In this document: one piece after another, positions 40,036-48,467 of the stretch
Numbering within the stretch: the stretch's first letter is position 1
Layout of the letters: each line of letters opens with the position of its first letter
Source: Salinisphaera sp. T31B1
GTDB taxonomy: Bacteria; Pseudomonadota; Gammaproteobacteria; Nevskiales; Salinisphaeraceae
Direction: 5' to 3'
Assembly: GCF_040361275.1 (NCBI RefSeq)
Contig: NZ_APNH01000001.1
Span: forward strand, 682,001 to 746,000
DNA length: 64,000 nucleotides
Position numbers and translations under genes: made by a program
Notes under the pieces: generated by a model
Told to the model about the DNA's origin: nothing
The model's database searches: none
The model's input: only the letters and a program-made list of their open reading frames with translations

Positions 40036-40172
40036 CCGGGCCGGCCCGCTCGCCGTACCGCCCGCCGACTGATCGAAGGCGCGAGCGCGGCGCCCAAGCA
40101 GGTCGCACCCAGGAGCGGACTGGGCTCAGTGCGCCAGGCCGCTCGCCCCATCCAGTGTTGCGGCGGCCATCA

Positions 40173-40203
40173 CCGCCTCGCCCCGGCGTGCGGGGCGAGG
40201 CGG
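40173..40203. terminator. Bidirectional stem-loop between MFS gene and second citrate synthase
   Basis: A perfect 12-bp stem CCGCCTCGCCCC (40173-40184) with GGGGCGAGGCGG (40192-40203) and a seven-base loop lies between the two converging genes. Confidence 0.6.
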
Positions 40204-40219
40204 GGCCAGGTCCCGAGCC

Positions 40220-41335
40220 TTATGCGTCAGGAACGGCGCGCGGCGCCGGGCCCACATATTCGGCGCTCGGCCGGATGATGCGATTGTCGGCGCGCTGTTC
40301 GAACACATGCGCGGCCCACCCGGACAACCGGCTCATCACGAAGATCGGCGTGAACAGCTTCGTCGGAATATCCATGAAGTGGTAGGCCGAGGCATGGAAG
40401 AAGTCGGCATTGCAGAACAGCTTCTTTTCACGCCACATCACTTGTTCGCAGCGCACCGAGACCGGGTAGAGCGTCGTGTCGCCGACATCCTCGGCGAGTT
40501 TTTCGGCCCACTGCTTGATGATGCCGTTGCGCGGATCGGACTCGCGATAGATGGCGTGCCCGAACCCCATGATCTTTTCCTTGCGCTCGAGCATGCCGAG
40601 CATCTTGGCCTCGGCATCGTCCGGATCGGTGAACTGCTCGATCATGGCCATGGCGGCTTCGTTGGCGCCGCCGTGCAGGGGACCGCGCAGGGTGCCAATC
40701 GCGCCTGTGATACAGCTGTGGATATCGCTGAGGGTCGAGGCGCACACGCGAGCGTTGAACGTCGAGGCGTTGAATTCGTGCTCCGCATACAGAATCAGCG
40801 ACGTGTTCATGGCCGCGGCGTGCAACGCACTCGCCGGCTTGCCATGCAGCATTTCCAGAAAATGTGCGCCCAGCGAGTCGGCGCTGGTATCGGTATCGAT
40901 CCGTTCACCGTGGTGGCTGAAGCGATACCAGTAACAGATCATGCCCGGGAACAGCGACATCATGCGATCGGTCGCGTCCTGCTGCTGGCTGAAATCCGCC
41001 TCGCCTTCGAGGTTGCCCAGCGTCGAGCAGCCAGTACGCAGCACGTCCATCGGATGGGCGTCGGCCGGAATCCGTTCGAGCACTTCCTTGAGCGTATCCG
41101 GCAGATCGCGCAGGGATTTGAGCTTGGCCTTGTAGTCGACGAGTTCTTCGGCGCTGGGCAGCTCGCCTTTGAGCAGCAGATAGGCCACGGCCTCGAACTC
41201 GCATTTATCGGCGAGCTCCTGGATATCGTAGCCTCGATAGGTCAGGCCGGAGCCGCTCTGGCCGACTGTGGAAAGCGACGTGCGGCCGGCGACCTGGCCT
41301 CGCAGGCCGGCGGTATTGGTCTTGTTTTCGGTCAT
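40220..41335 (-). CDS. 2-methylcitrate synthase-like citrate synthase (second paralogue)
   Basis: A 371-residue enzyme of the short citrate-synthase class with catalytic His221 (LHGGAN), His260 (GFGHAIY) and Asp311 (CNADFF). The residue after the second His is Ala, where the first paralogue (2196-3326) has Arg; PrpC of E. coli has Pro there, so this copy is more PrpC-like. AAGGAG precedes the ATG. It lies 81 bp downstream of a GntR regulator gene on the same strand and opposite a PEP-mutase/isocitrate-lyase family gene, so it probably joins oxaloacetate with propionyl-CoA or another short acyl-CoA in a dedicated pathway. Confidence 0.85.
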   Translation of the reverse strand: MTENKTNTAGLRGQVAGRTSLSTVGQSGSGLTYRGYDIQELADKCEFEAVAYLLLKGELPSAEELVDYKAKLKSLRDLPDTLKEVLERIPADAHPMDVLRTGCSTLGNLEGEADFSQQQDATDRMMSLFPGMICYWYRFSHHGERIDTDTSADSLGAHFLEMLHGKPASALHAAAMNTSLILYAEHEFNASTFNARVCASTLSDIHSCITGAIGTLRGPLHGGANEAAMAMIEQFTDPDDAEAKMLGMLERKEKIMGFGHAIYRESDPRNGIIKQWAEKLAEDVGDTTLYPVSVRCEQVMWREKKLFCNADFFHASAYHFMDIPTKLFTPIFVMSRLSGWAAHVFEQRADNRIIRPSAEYVGPAPRAVPDA

Positions 41336-41416
41336 GACAACTCCTTCACGAGTAGACTGGTTTTCCTGAATCTGTATCCCGACAAGTCGACCGCGCGGCG
41401 GGCCTCCGAGAGGCCT

Positions 41417-42127
41417 TCACCAGTCGGTCGCGGCACTCGGCTGTCGGCATTCGATTTCGATATTCCGGCGGGCACGGCTGATGTGCCGCCGCATGAGCAT
41501 TTCGGCGAACTCTCCATCGCGTGCCTCGAGCGCTTCGACGATTCGGCGGTGCTCGAGCAATGCGGCCTGCGGGCGTTTGGCCACGCTGCTGAATTGATAC
41601 CGCGACATGCGAATCAGGTAGTAGAGCTCGCCGATCAGCGTATCGATCAATGCCGTGTTATGGCTGCCCTGGATGATGCGGTAGTGGAAATCCAGGTCAC
41701 CTTCGCGCTGAAAGTAGGCGATATCTTCCTGCAGATCCTGCTGCTGCTCGTGTCGGGCGAGCAGTTCGTAGAGCCCGCGAATCTCGGTATCGCTCATCGC
41801 CGTTGCGGCCATGCGTGCAGCCATGCCTTCCAGGGCTTCGCGTACATAGTAGAGCTGCGACAGCCGCTCCGGATCGAGCGAGGACACGCGCGTGCCCACG
41901 TGAACCTTTCGTTCCAGCAACTTCCGCGACTCCAGCCGCCGGATCACCTCGCGCATCGGGCCTCGGCTGACCCCGTAGCGCATTGCGAGCTCGGATTCTG
42001 ACAGCCGGGTGCCGGGGGCGATTACCCCGCGCACGATATCGTCCTGCAGCGCAGCCAGGGCACGATCGGCCAGCGTACGCGGCTCAGCGGCGAGCGGCAC
42101 GGCAGATTCGGTATCGGTTGTCGACAA
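41417..42127 (-). CDS. GntR-family regulator, FCD domain
   Basis: About 236 residues: an N-terminal winged helix (LSESELAMRYGVSRGPMREVIRRLE) and a C-terminal all-helical FCD domain with the metal- or ligand-binding His/Asp residues (DLDFHYRI, LEHRRIVEALEARD). FCD regulators commonly sense organic acids. The reading frame begins with TTG at 42127, which lies inside a TTGTCGACAA palindrome; a GTG nine codons later is an alternative start. The gene is transcribed with the downstream citrate synthase and is divergent from the lyase gene, and both promoters are probably under its control. Confidence 0.85.
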   Translation of the reverse strand: MSTTDTESAVPLAAEPRTLADRALAALQDDIVRGVIAPGTRLSESELAMRYGVSRGPMREVIRRLESRKLLERKVHVGTRVSSLDPERLSQLYYVREALEGMAARMAATAMSDTEIRGLYELLARHEQQQDLQEDIAYFQREGDLDFHYRIIQGSHNTALIDTLIGELYYLIRMSRYQFSSVAKRPQAALLEHRRIVEALEARDGEFAEMLMRRHISRARRNIEIECRQPSAATDW

Positions 42128-42190
42128 TGGGTGCGATCAGTTCGTCCTATGATCGCTTTATCTTTACATGATTCCAATATTGTCTACAAT
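42118..42190. promoter_or_regulatory. Two TTGTCnACAA operators between gntR and lyase gene
   Basis: Palindromes TTGTCGACAA (42118-42127) and TTGTCTACAA (42180-42189, extended to ATTGTCTACAAT at 42179-42190) have centres 62 bp apart, about six turns. They flank the divergent promoter region and one covers the regulator's start codon, as expected for autoregulation by the GntR protein. Confidence 0.6.
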
Positions 42191-42314
42191 CGGTGATCTT
42201 ACTAGCGGCTGACGCGGTCGCTACACAGACAGTGCTTGTATCGTGCCGGCTGCCCCGAACATGACGCCGTGCCGGTTACCGGCGCTGACACCGATCTTTT
42301 CGCGAGGACCAGAC

Positions 42315-43193
42315 ATGACCCAATCCGATGCTTCCCGTCGTGCCGCCTTTCGTGCGCGCGTGGCCGAGCGCAAGGCGCCGATCATTGCCGGTGCCTACAA
42401 TGCGCTCAGTGCCCGGATCATCGAGGACACCGGCTTCGAGGCGGTGTATCTGACCGGTGCCGGGGTGACGAATATGGCGTTCGGTCTGCCCGATCTGAGT
42501 TTTGTCAGTCTACGCGACATGGCCGAGCATGCTGCGCGCGTGCGTGAGGCGGTAGAGTTGCCGCTGGTAGTCGACGCCGACACCGGCTTCGGCAATGCGC
42601 TGAACGTGCGTCAGAGCGTGCACACGCTCGAACGCAGCGGTGCCGACGCGATCCAGATGGAAGACCAGATACTGCCCAAGAAATGCGGCCATTTCGAAGG
42701 CAAGCAGGTCATTCCGGCCGGCGAGATGGTCGGCAAGATACGGGCCGCCGTCGATGCACGCCGCGATGAGAACTTCCAGATCATCGCGCGTACCGATGCG
42801 GCAGCCGTTCACGGCATCGAGGATGCGATCGAGCGGGCCCATCGCTATGCCGAGGCGGGGGCCGACGTGCTGTTCATCGAGGCAACCGAAACCCGCGAGG
42901 ACATCGAGCGCCTGCCCGCGCTGTTCGAAATTCCTCTGCTCATCAACGTGGTCATCGGCGGCAAGACGCCGACCCTGTCGCAGACCGAGTTGGCCGGGCT
43001 TGGCTACGGGCTGACCCTGTATGCCAATGCGGCACTCCAGAGTGCGGTATGCGGCATGCAGCGGGCGTTGTCCAAACTCAGTGAAGACGGCCGTCTGGAT
43101 GAGGATCCGACGCTGGTCGCCCCGTTCGCCGAGCGCCAGCGGCTGGTCGACAAGGCGCTCTTCGATCGCCTGTCCAGCGAATACGGCGACTGA
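42315..43193 (+). CDS. Isocitrate lyase/PEP mutase family lyase (2-methylisocitrate lyase-like)
   Basis: A 292-residue TIM-barrel enzyme. Metal-binding Asp residues are in VVDADTGFGN, and the flexible catalytic loop carries KKCGHFEGK with the catalytic Cys. Relatives cleave 2-methylisocitrate (PrpB) or 2,3-dimethylmalate, or decarboxylate oxaloacetate. PrpB usually has KRCGHRPNK, so the GHFEGK variant points to the dimethylmalate-lyase/decarboxylase side. It is divergent from the gntR-citrate synthase operon. Synthase and lyase together would form the ends of a methylcitrate-like cycle, but no dehydratase (PrpD) is present here. ATG 42315 follows GAGGACC. Confidence 0.82.
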   Translation: MTQSDASRRAAFRARVAERKAPIIAGAYNALSARIIEDTGFEAVYLTGAGVTNMAFGLPDLSFVSLRDMAEHAARVREAVELPLVVDADTGFGNALNVRQSVHTLERSGADAIQMEDQILPKKCGHFEGKQVIPAGEMVGKIRAAVDARRDENFQIIARTDAAAVHGIEDAIERAHRYAEAGADVLFIEATETREDIERLPALFEIPLLINVVIGGKTPTLSQTELAGLGYGLTLYANAALQSAVCGMQRALSKLSEDGRLDEDPTLVAPFAERQRLVDKALFDRLSSEYGD

Positions 43194-43990
43194 ACCGGCG
43201 GCGCCGGAGCGGCAAAAGCCGCCGTCCGGCTGATCGAGCCGGCGTGGATCAACCACGTGTCGCGATCGGCTGGCCGTGCGCAGTGGTGTGCGCATGCCTG
43301 ACCGAGCCGAGGGGCGCGTAAATCCGGGGCCCACGAGCTTGGCTCGGGGCCGGGGCGAGGCATGACGCCGATCGCGTGTGAACGGACTCTTGCCTGCCGC
43401 GATGCGCCCGAATAGCACCCGTCCAGCCGATCCGAGCCTGTACGCCGGCTGCGACGTCCCTATCGTTCACGGTCGTGGTCCCGGCAGCGGTGCGGTCGGA
43501 TGATTCGCGTGCCGCCGCCGGAGCCTTCGGCCGCTTGTCTCGAAACCATGTAAACAGAATGGTTGCTCGCGAGGGCCTGTCACCGCGGTGGCAGGCGGGT
43601 GTGTTCGGCCCCCGTCGTCGGGAACAGGATTTTCGTGCTCGAATCGACGGCGCCAACGCGGCCGGCGTCGCTGCGGTCCCGACATCATGCGAACAGCGCC
43701 GTACGGGTCGGCGAGATGCCCATACCGCCCGTGGTCAGCGGCGATCAGGCGCCCGCCAGTCGATACTCGCCGGCGCACTCTGAACGGGTCGCGTGGACGG
43801 CTCGGGTACGGCCAGTCAAAGCCGTGAATCATCTCCTTGAAAAAGGTTGACGGCTCAAGCGGCGCGTGCGTATCTTAATTCAGGACGTTATTCCATAATT
43901 AAGAACATGCGTCGACGATATGAGCGATGATCAGGCCACGGTCGGCGCTGCACAACGCCCGTCTCGGCGAGCCAAGAGGAGGTATCTCGC
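43194..43990. other. About 800-bp gene-free region before the CoA-transferase
   Basis: No credible gene is seen. A GC-rich stem-loop (GCCGGAGCGGC, AAAA loop, GCCGCCGTCCGGC, 43208-43235 approximately) follows the lyase gene. The right end becomes AT-rich and contains an inverted repeat CTTAATT/AATTAAG at 43874-43880 and 43897-43903, probably the control site of the CoA-transferase operon. Confidence 0.55.
43874..43903. promoter_or_regulatory. Inverted repeat upstream of the CoA-transferase operon
   Basis: Perfect seven-base arms CTTAATT and AATTAAG, 16 bp apart, lie 88 bp before the GTG start in an otherwise GC-rich context. They are a candidate operator overlapping the promoter. Confidence 0.45.
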
Positions 43991-45205
43991 GTGGTGGATA
44001 GAGGTTTGCTGGACGGCCTGCGCGTGGTCGAATTCGGTCAGATCGCGGCCGGCCCATTTGCCGGCTCCCTGTTGGCCGATCTGGGCGCGGATGTGGTCAA
44101 GATCGAACGGGCCGACGGCGGGGACGGCATGCGTGCCTGGCCGCCGCTGACGGAAAACGATGCGGGCGATGCGTTCAGCGAGAACTTCGCTTCGCTGAAC
44201 CGAAACAAGCGCAGTGTTGCGCTGGATCTCAAGAGTGAAGCCGGACAAGCCCATGCCCGTAGCCTGTGCGAGCGGGCCGACGTGGTGCTGGAGAATTATC
44301 GCCCGGGCGTGATGGAACGACTGGGCTTGGGCCACGAGACGTTGGCCGAACTCAACCCGCGCCTGGTTTTCTGCTCGATCAGCGGCTACGGACAACGCGG
44401 GCCGTCGGCGGGTAAAGGCGCGTTCGACGTCACGGTCCAGGCGATGAGCGGGATCATGAGCGTTACCGGCGAACCCGACAGCGGACCGGTCAAGTGCGGC
44501 GTGCCGGTCGGCGATTTCTGTGCCGGTCTGTATGCCGGATATACGATCCTTGCCGCGCTTCGCCGCCGTGAACAGAGCGGCGAAGGTGCGTTCATCGATT
44601 GTTCCATGGTCGGCAGTCTGCTCGGGATTTCGGCGCTGCAGACCAGCGAGTTCTTCGGCACCGGACAACCCGCGCAGCGGCTCGGCTCGGCGCATCCGCG
44701 AAATGCGCCTTACCAGGCATTCCGTGCCCGGGATACGCACTTCGTGGTCGCTGCCGGTAACGACAAGCTGTGGCGCTCGGTATGTCAAATCGTCGAACGT
44801 CCGGCCCTGGCCGAGGACGCTCGTTTCGAGACCCAGGCGCTGCGCGCAGCCAACCAGGAAACTCTGGCGGCCGAACTTCAGCCTGTGTTCGAAACCCGCA
44901 ATGCCGCCCACTGGCTGAGCGAACTCGAGGCCGAGGGCGTGCCGTGCAGCCCGATCAACAGCTTTCGGGAAGTCTTCGATGATGCGCATGTTCAGAGTAT
45001 GGGCATCGTGCGTGATCTGACACTGCCCAACGGCGCGCGCACCCATACCACCGGTTTCCCTATCGCCATATCGGGCTTCGACTTCGATATCGCCCGGCAA
45101 CCGCCCAAGCTCGGTGAGCATAACGATGAGGTGCTCGCCGAATGGAGCGGCGCGTCGTCTGTGAACGGTGAGCGGCAGGCCTCGGGTACGGGTGGGGCCG
45201 GTTGA
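43991..45205 (+). CDS. Family III (CaiB/BaiF) CoA-transferase
   Basis: A 404-residue cytosolic enzyme that moves CoA between carboxylic acids through an aspartyl-CoA thioester. It has the N-terminal GLRVVEFGQIAAGPFAGSLL, LADLGADVVKIE and DLKSEAG segments, the nucleophile Asp146 in GKGAFDVTVQ and the typical C-terminal GVPCSPINSF. GTG at 43991 has GAGGAGG eight bases upstream. The stop codon overlaps the next gene's ATG (TGATG). Relatives act on carnitine, formate/oxalate, succinate, itaconate, mesaconate or 3-sulfinopropionate; the neighbouring lyase genes suggest a hydroxylated or sulfonated C3-C5 acid. Confidence 0.9.
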   Translation: MVDRGLLDGLRVVEFGQIAAGPFAGSLLADLGADVVKIERADGGDGMRAWPPLTENDAGDAFSENFASLNRNKRSVALDLKSEAGQAHARSLCERADVVLENYRPGVMERLGLGHETLAELNPRLVFCSISGYGQRGPSAGKGAFDVTVQAMSGIMSVTGEPDSGPVKCGVPVGDFCAGLYAGYTILAALRRREQSGEGAFIDCSMVGSLLGISALQTSEFFGTGQPAQRLGSAHPRNAPYQAFRARDTHFVVAAGNDKLWRSVCQIVERPALAEDARFETQALRAANQETLAAELQPVFETRNAAHWLSELEAEGVPCSPINSFREVFDDAHVQSMGIVRDLTLPNGARTHTTGFPIAISGFDFDIARQPPKLGEHNDEVLAEWSGASSVNGERQASGTGGAG

Positions 45206-45507
45206 TGGCGCGGTCAGCGGCCGAGGAGCCGACCGCCCGGGCGCTCATGTTGCATGACGGCGACGATGTGGCCGTGGTCATCGCGCCTGTGTCGGCCGGC
45301 ACGCTTTGCGAGATCACCACTCCTTCCGGCAAGCAGTCGGTGCGGGCCGCGGGGGATATCGCCTTCGGGCACAAGATGTCGGTCCGTGCAATCGGCGTCG
45401 GCGAGACGGTCATCAAGTACGGCCACCCCATCGGTCGCGCCGCGGCGGCGATCGAGTGCGGAGCGCATGTTCATGTTCACAATCTTCAGGGTGGCGTGTC
45501 GGCCTGA
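45205..45507 (+). CDS. UxaA/SuyA-type small lyase subunit (SAF domain)
   Basis: A 100-residue SAF-domain protein, the small subunit of two-part hydro-lyases or sulfo-lyases such as altronate dehydratase (N-terminal part) and sulfolactate sulfo-lyase SuyAB. Typical features are VAVVIAPVSAGT at the start, GDIAFGHKMSVRAI, VIKYGHPIGRA and the terminal GAHVHVHNLQGG. The ATG overlaps the CoA-transferase stop by one base. It is followed by the large subunit after 30 bp. Whether it works on a sugar acid or on sulfolactate cannot be decided by inspection. Confidence 0.85.
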   Translation: MARSAAEEPTARALMLHDGDDVAVVIAPVSAGTLCEITTPSGKQSVRAAGDIAFGHKMSVRAIGVGETVIKYGHPIGRAAAAIECGAHVHVHNLQGGVSA

Positions 45508-45537
45508 CATGGCGCCTTGGCGAGCTGGAGAAACGTC

Positions 45538-46743
45538 GTGAATCAGGTGTTCTACGGTTTTCCCCGGCCGGTCGGCCGAGCGGGCATTCGCAACAAGATA
45601 CTGCTGCTGCCGATCGACCGCTATTCGAACGAGGCGGCCTGGCAGATCGATCAAACGGTCGCGGGCCTGACCCGGTTTACCTGTCCGGGCGATATGGGGC
45701 GACATGCGGGCGACCGCGAGCGGCTGTTCAGCATCATGCGGGGTGTGGCCGCCAATCCCAACGTGGCGGGTGTGGTGCTGATTTCGGTCAACCGCGAATT
45801 CAACTATCCCGAAACTCGGGCGCAGCGTCTGCTGGATGCGCTGGCCGCATTGGAGAAACCGGTCGTGCCGCTGTTCATGTCCGAACTGGGCGGCGCGGCC
45901 CGGACGGTAGTCGAGGGACAGATCGCGGCGCGCAACCTGCTACGCGAGATCGGTCGGCAACAGCGTTGCCCCGTGCCGCTGGGTGAGCTGTCGATCGGAA
46001 TCAAGTGCGGCACATCCGACGGCACGTCCGGTATCAGTGGCAACCCGGCGCTGGGCGCTGCCATGGATCGTCTGGTCGCGGCGAACGGCACCGTGATCTT
46101 CTCGGAGACGACCGAGATCATCGGCGCCGAGCAGGTGCTGGCCGAGCGGGCGGCCGATGCGCAGACCGCCGAGCGAATCGTTTGCATGGCCCGGCGTGTC
46201 GAACGCCAGGCCCGCGATCTCGGCGAGGATATCCGCACCATCAACCCGATCCCCTCGAACATCAAGGCCGGCATTTCCACGCTCGAGGAGAAGTCGCTCG
46301 GTGCGATCGCCAAGGGGGGCACGACACCGCTGTGCGGCGCGCTCGACTATGCTCAGGCGCCCGACCGCCGTGGCCTGTTCTTCATGGACGGCTGGATGGC
46401 CTCGAATTCGCTGCCGATATCGCTGGCCGCGGCCGGTGCCCAGATCACCGTGCTGCAGAGCGGCGGCTCGGACCTGCCCGATGACCCGCCGCTGGCTGCA
46501 ACCAACCCAGGCTTGGTCGCGCCCAACTTTTATATGTCGGGCAACCCGGAGCTGGTGGCCAAGATGCGGGTGGGGCTGGACTTCGATTCATCGGCGGTAC
46601 TGGTCGGCGATGAGTCGCTCGCCGACATTGGCGCCCGGATCCTGCAAGCGCTTTCGGAGATCGCCTCAGGCCAGCCGACCTACGGCGAGACGCTCAAGTA
46701 TTCGGAAGTTCAGGAAATCTGGTTCGACGGGCCGGTCTTCTAG
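45538..46743 (+). CDS. UxaA/SuyB-type large lyase subunit
   Basis: Large subunit of 401 residues from the altronate/galactarate dehydratase and sulfolactate sulfo-lyase family, Fe2+-dependent in known members. Landmarks are the GRAGIRNKIL opening, LSIGIKCGTSDGTSGISGNP with a conserved Cys, SETTEIIGAEQVL, NPIPSNIKAGIS and KGGTTPLCGALDYA. GTG 45538 has GGAG eight bases upstream; an in-frame ATG at 45517 adds seven residues. If it is SuyB it would split (R)-sulfolactate into pyruvate and sulfite, fitting the HpsN-like and SoxCD genes in the same window. If not, it dehydrates a sugar acid together with the enolase-superfamily enzyme downstream. Confidence 0.82.
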   Translation: MNQVFYGFPRPVGRAGIRNKILLLPIDRYSNEAAWQIDQTVAGLTRFTCPGDMGRHAGDRERLFSIMRGVAANPNVAGVVLISVNREFNYPETRAQRLLDALAALEKPVVPLFMSELGGAARTVVEGQIAARNLLREIGRQQRCPVPLGELSIGIKCGTSDGTSGISGNPALGAAMDRLVAANGTVIFSETTEIIGAEQVLAERAADAQTAERIVCMARRVERQARDLGEDIRTINPIPSNIKAGISTLEEKSLGAIAKGGTTPLCGALDYAQAPDRRGLFFMDGWMASNSLPISLAAAGAQITVLQSGGSDLPDDPPLAATNPGLVAPNFYMSGNPELVAKMRVGLDFDSSAVLVGDESLADIGARILQALSEIASGQPTYGETLKYSEVQEIWFDGPVF

Positions 46744-46835
46744 AAGCACGGTGGCCCCGGCCGCGTTCCTGTGGACAACACGCACGGCGCATCCGGCCAG
46801 TCCCGGTGTCGAAAAATCAAAACGGAGGATGAGCA

Positions 46836-48035
46836 ATGAAGATCACCGATCTGGAAATTCTGGAGTGCGACGCAGGCTGGCGTAACTACTCTTTCGTCAA
46901 GATCAGCACCGACGAGGGGCTGGTCGGCTGGAGCGAGTTCAACGAAGGCTTCGGCTCGCCCGGCATCGGGACGGTCATACAGCAGCTGGCGGGCACGCTC
47001 ATCGGCCAGCCGTTGCCCGGTCTCAACCGGTTCTTTGCCGATGTCTATGCCCGTACCCGTCCGGCGGCCGGCGGCGTCGTGGCCGAGGGGATCGCGGCGA
47101 TCGAGAACGCCCTGCTGGATCTGCACGCAAAGCGGCTGAACGTGCCTTGCTATGAATTGCTGGGCGGCAAGGTACGGGATCGCTTGCGGGTGTACTGGTC
47201 GCACTGCCCGGCCTGGCGAATCAATCACCCGAGTTACTACGGGCCGCAGATCAGCGACCTGGACGGTGTCCGGGCGATCGGCGGGGAGGCACGTGAACGC
47301 GGTTTCGATGCGCTCAAGACGAATCTGTTCCTGTTCGAGCAGGGCAGCGCACGCGCATGGCGCCCGGGTTTCTCCGCGCCGTTCTACCCGGAGCTGAATA
47401 TCGATCGCACCGTCATCCGCAACATGCTCGACACCATCGAAGCGCTGCGGGCCGGTGCCGGTGCGGACATGGACATCCTCATCGATGTCAATTTCCACGC
47501 CAAGACCGACGGCTATCTGAAGCTGCTGCGGGCGTTGTCGGATGTCGATCTGTTCTGGGTCGAACTGGACACCTATCGTCCTGAAGCGCTTGCCCATATA
47601 CGACGCCAGGCGGGCCAGACCATCAGTTCGTGTGAAACCTTGTGTGGCGGACGCGAATTCCTGCCGTTCTTCCAGCAACAGGCGGTGGATGTGGCCATCG
47701 TCGACGTCATCTGGAACGGCGCCTGGCAGTCGATGAAGATCGCCGATCTGGCCGATGTGCACGAAGTCAATATCGCGCCCCACAACTTCTATGGCCATCT
47801 GGCCACGATGATGAGCGCACACGTGGCCTGTGCAGTGCCCAATTTCTGCATCATGGAAACCGATATCGATCGGCTGGAGTGGGATGCGGAGATCTTCACC
47901 CATGTGCCCGAATATCGAGACGGTCATCTCGTCATGCCCGATCGGCCGGGCTGGGGCACGGAACCGGTCGAAAGCGAGATTCGGGCCCGGCCACCCAAGC
48001 GTGGCGGCGGGCTCATGCAGCCACGCAAGAGCTGA
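46836..48035 (+). CDS. Mandelate racemase/muconate lactonising enzyme family protein (acid-sugar dehydratase-like)
   Basis: A 399-residue enolase-superfamily enzyme. Mg2+ ligands are visible as Asp217 (IDVNF), Glu243 (WVELDTY) and Glu267 (CETLCG). Lys161 in KTNLF and His316 in APHNFYGH, with an Asp in VDVIWN, give the Lys and Asp-His bases of the mandelate racemase subgroup. Such enzymes remove a proton alpha to a carboxylate and usually dehydrate or epimerise sugar acids. GGAGG precedes the ATG. It is the last gene of the CoA-transferase unit and is followed by a strong stem-loop. The substrate is unknown. Confidence 0.87.
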   Translation: MKITDLEILECDAGWRNYSFVKISTDEGLVGWSEFNEGFGSPGIGTVIQQLAGTLIGQPLPGLNRFFADVYARTRPAAGGVVAEGIAAIENALLDLHAKRLNVPCYELLGGKVRDRLRVYWSHCPAWRINHPSYYGPQISDLDGVRAIGGEARERGFDALKTNLFLFEQGSARAWRPGFSAPFYPELNIDRTVIRNMLDTIEALRAGAGADMDILIDVNFHAKTDGYLKLLRALSDVDLFWVELDTYRPEALAHIRRQAGQTISSCETLCGGREFLPFFQQQAVDVAIVDVIWNGAWQSMKIADLADVHEVNIAPHNFYGHLATMMSAHVACAVPNFCIMETDIDRLEWDAEIFTHVPEYRDGHLVMPDRPGWGTEPVESEIRARPPKRGGGLMQPRKS

Positions 48036-48056
48036 CGAACGCCCGCCCAATGGGAC

Positions 48057-48091
48057 CCGGCGGCCCGGGGGTGACCCGGCCGGGCCGCCGG
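48057..48091 (+). terminator. Stem-loop after the CoA-transferase/lyase operon
   Basis: A perfect 12-bp GC stem CCGGCGGCCCGG (48057-48068) and CCGGGCCGCCGG (48080-48091) with an 11-base loop, 21 bp after the stop codon. No U-tract follows. Confidence 0.6.
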
Positions 48092-48467
48092 ATGTCCGGT
48101 TCGGTTAGCGGCTCACTACCAGTGGCCGGATCGCGGCTCGCAAAGCGACGTGGCTATCGGCGTCGTGCCTCGCCGGCTGAAGTGCAATGAATTCATACGT
48201 TGGTATTACAAGCCGCGCGGCCGGGAGCCGATCGGCACGGCGGCAAGTGATCGAAAAATAAATAAATATCTGATTAATATAAAAAATATTAGTCGTGTGC
48301 CCGCGCGTCGACGGCTTGGGCCGGGTTTCAAATTGTCTTGACAGTGGTATTCGCAAGGCGCTAGTGTCGTTTCGTAATGTATTAAGACGTTCTGAATAGC
48401 AGAATAAACAATCGCCGAGGCATCGTGACTCGTACGGCCCGCCCCGCGATTACACATGGAGGAGAGC
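48092..48467. promoter_or_regulatory. AT-rich regulatory region before the acyl-CoA synthetase operon
   Basis: No gene is seen. A block of about 45 bp at 48248-48293 is almost pure A+T and contains TAATAT/ATATTA arms, in sharp contrast to the GC-rich surroundings, as for IHF/H-NS or UP-element sites. A TTGACA lies at 48340-48345, but the hexamer 17 bp downstream (CTAGTG) is a poor -10, so the promoter may need an activator. Confidence 0.5.

Noticed and set aside
43194-43990. Several open frames of 70-135 codons in the gap before the CoA-transferase
   Set aside because: They overlap each other on both strands, lack ribosome binding sites and read as low-information Arg/Pro/Ala-rich sequence.
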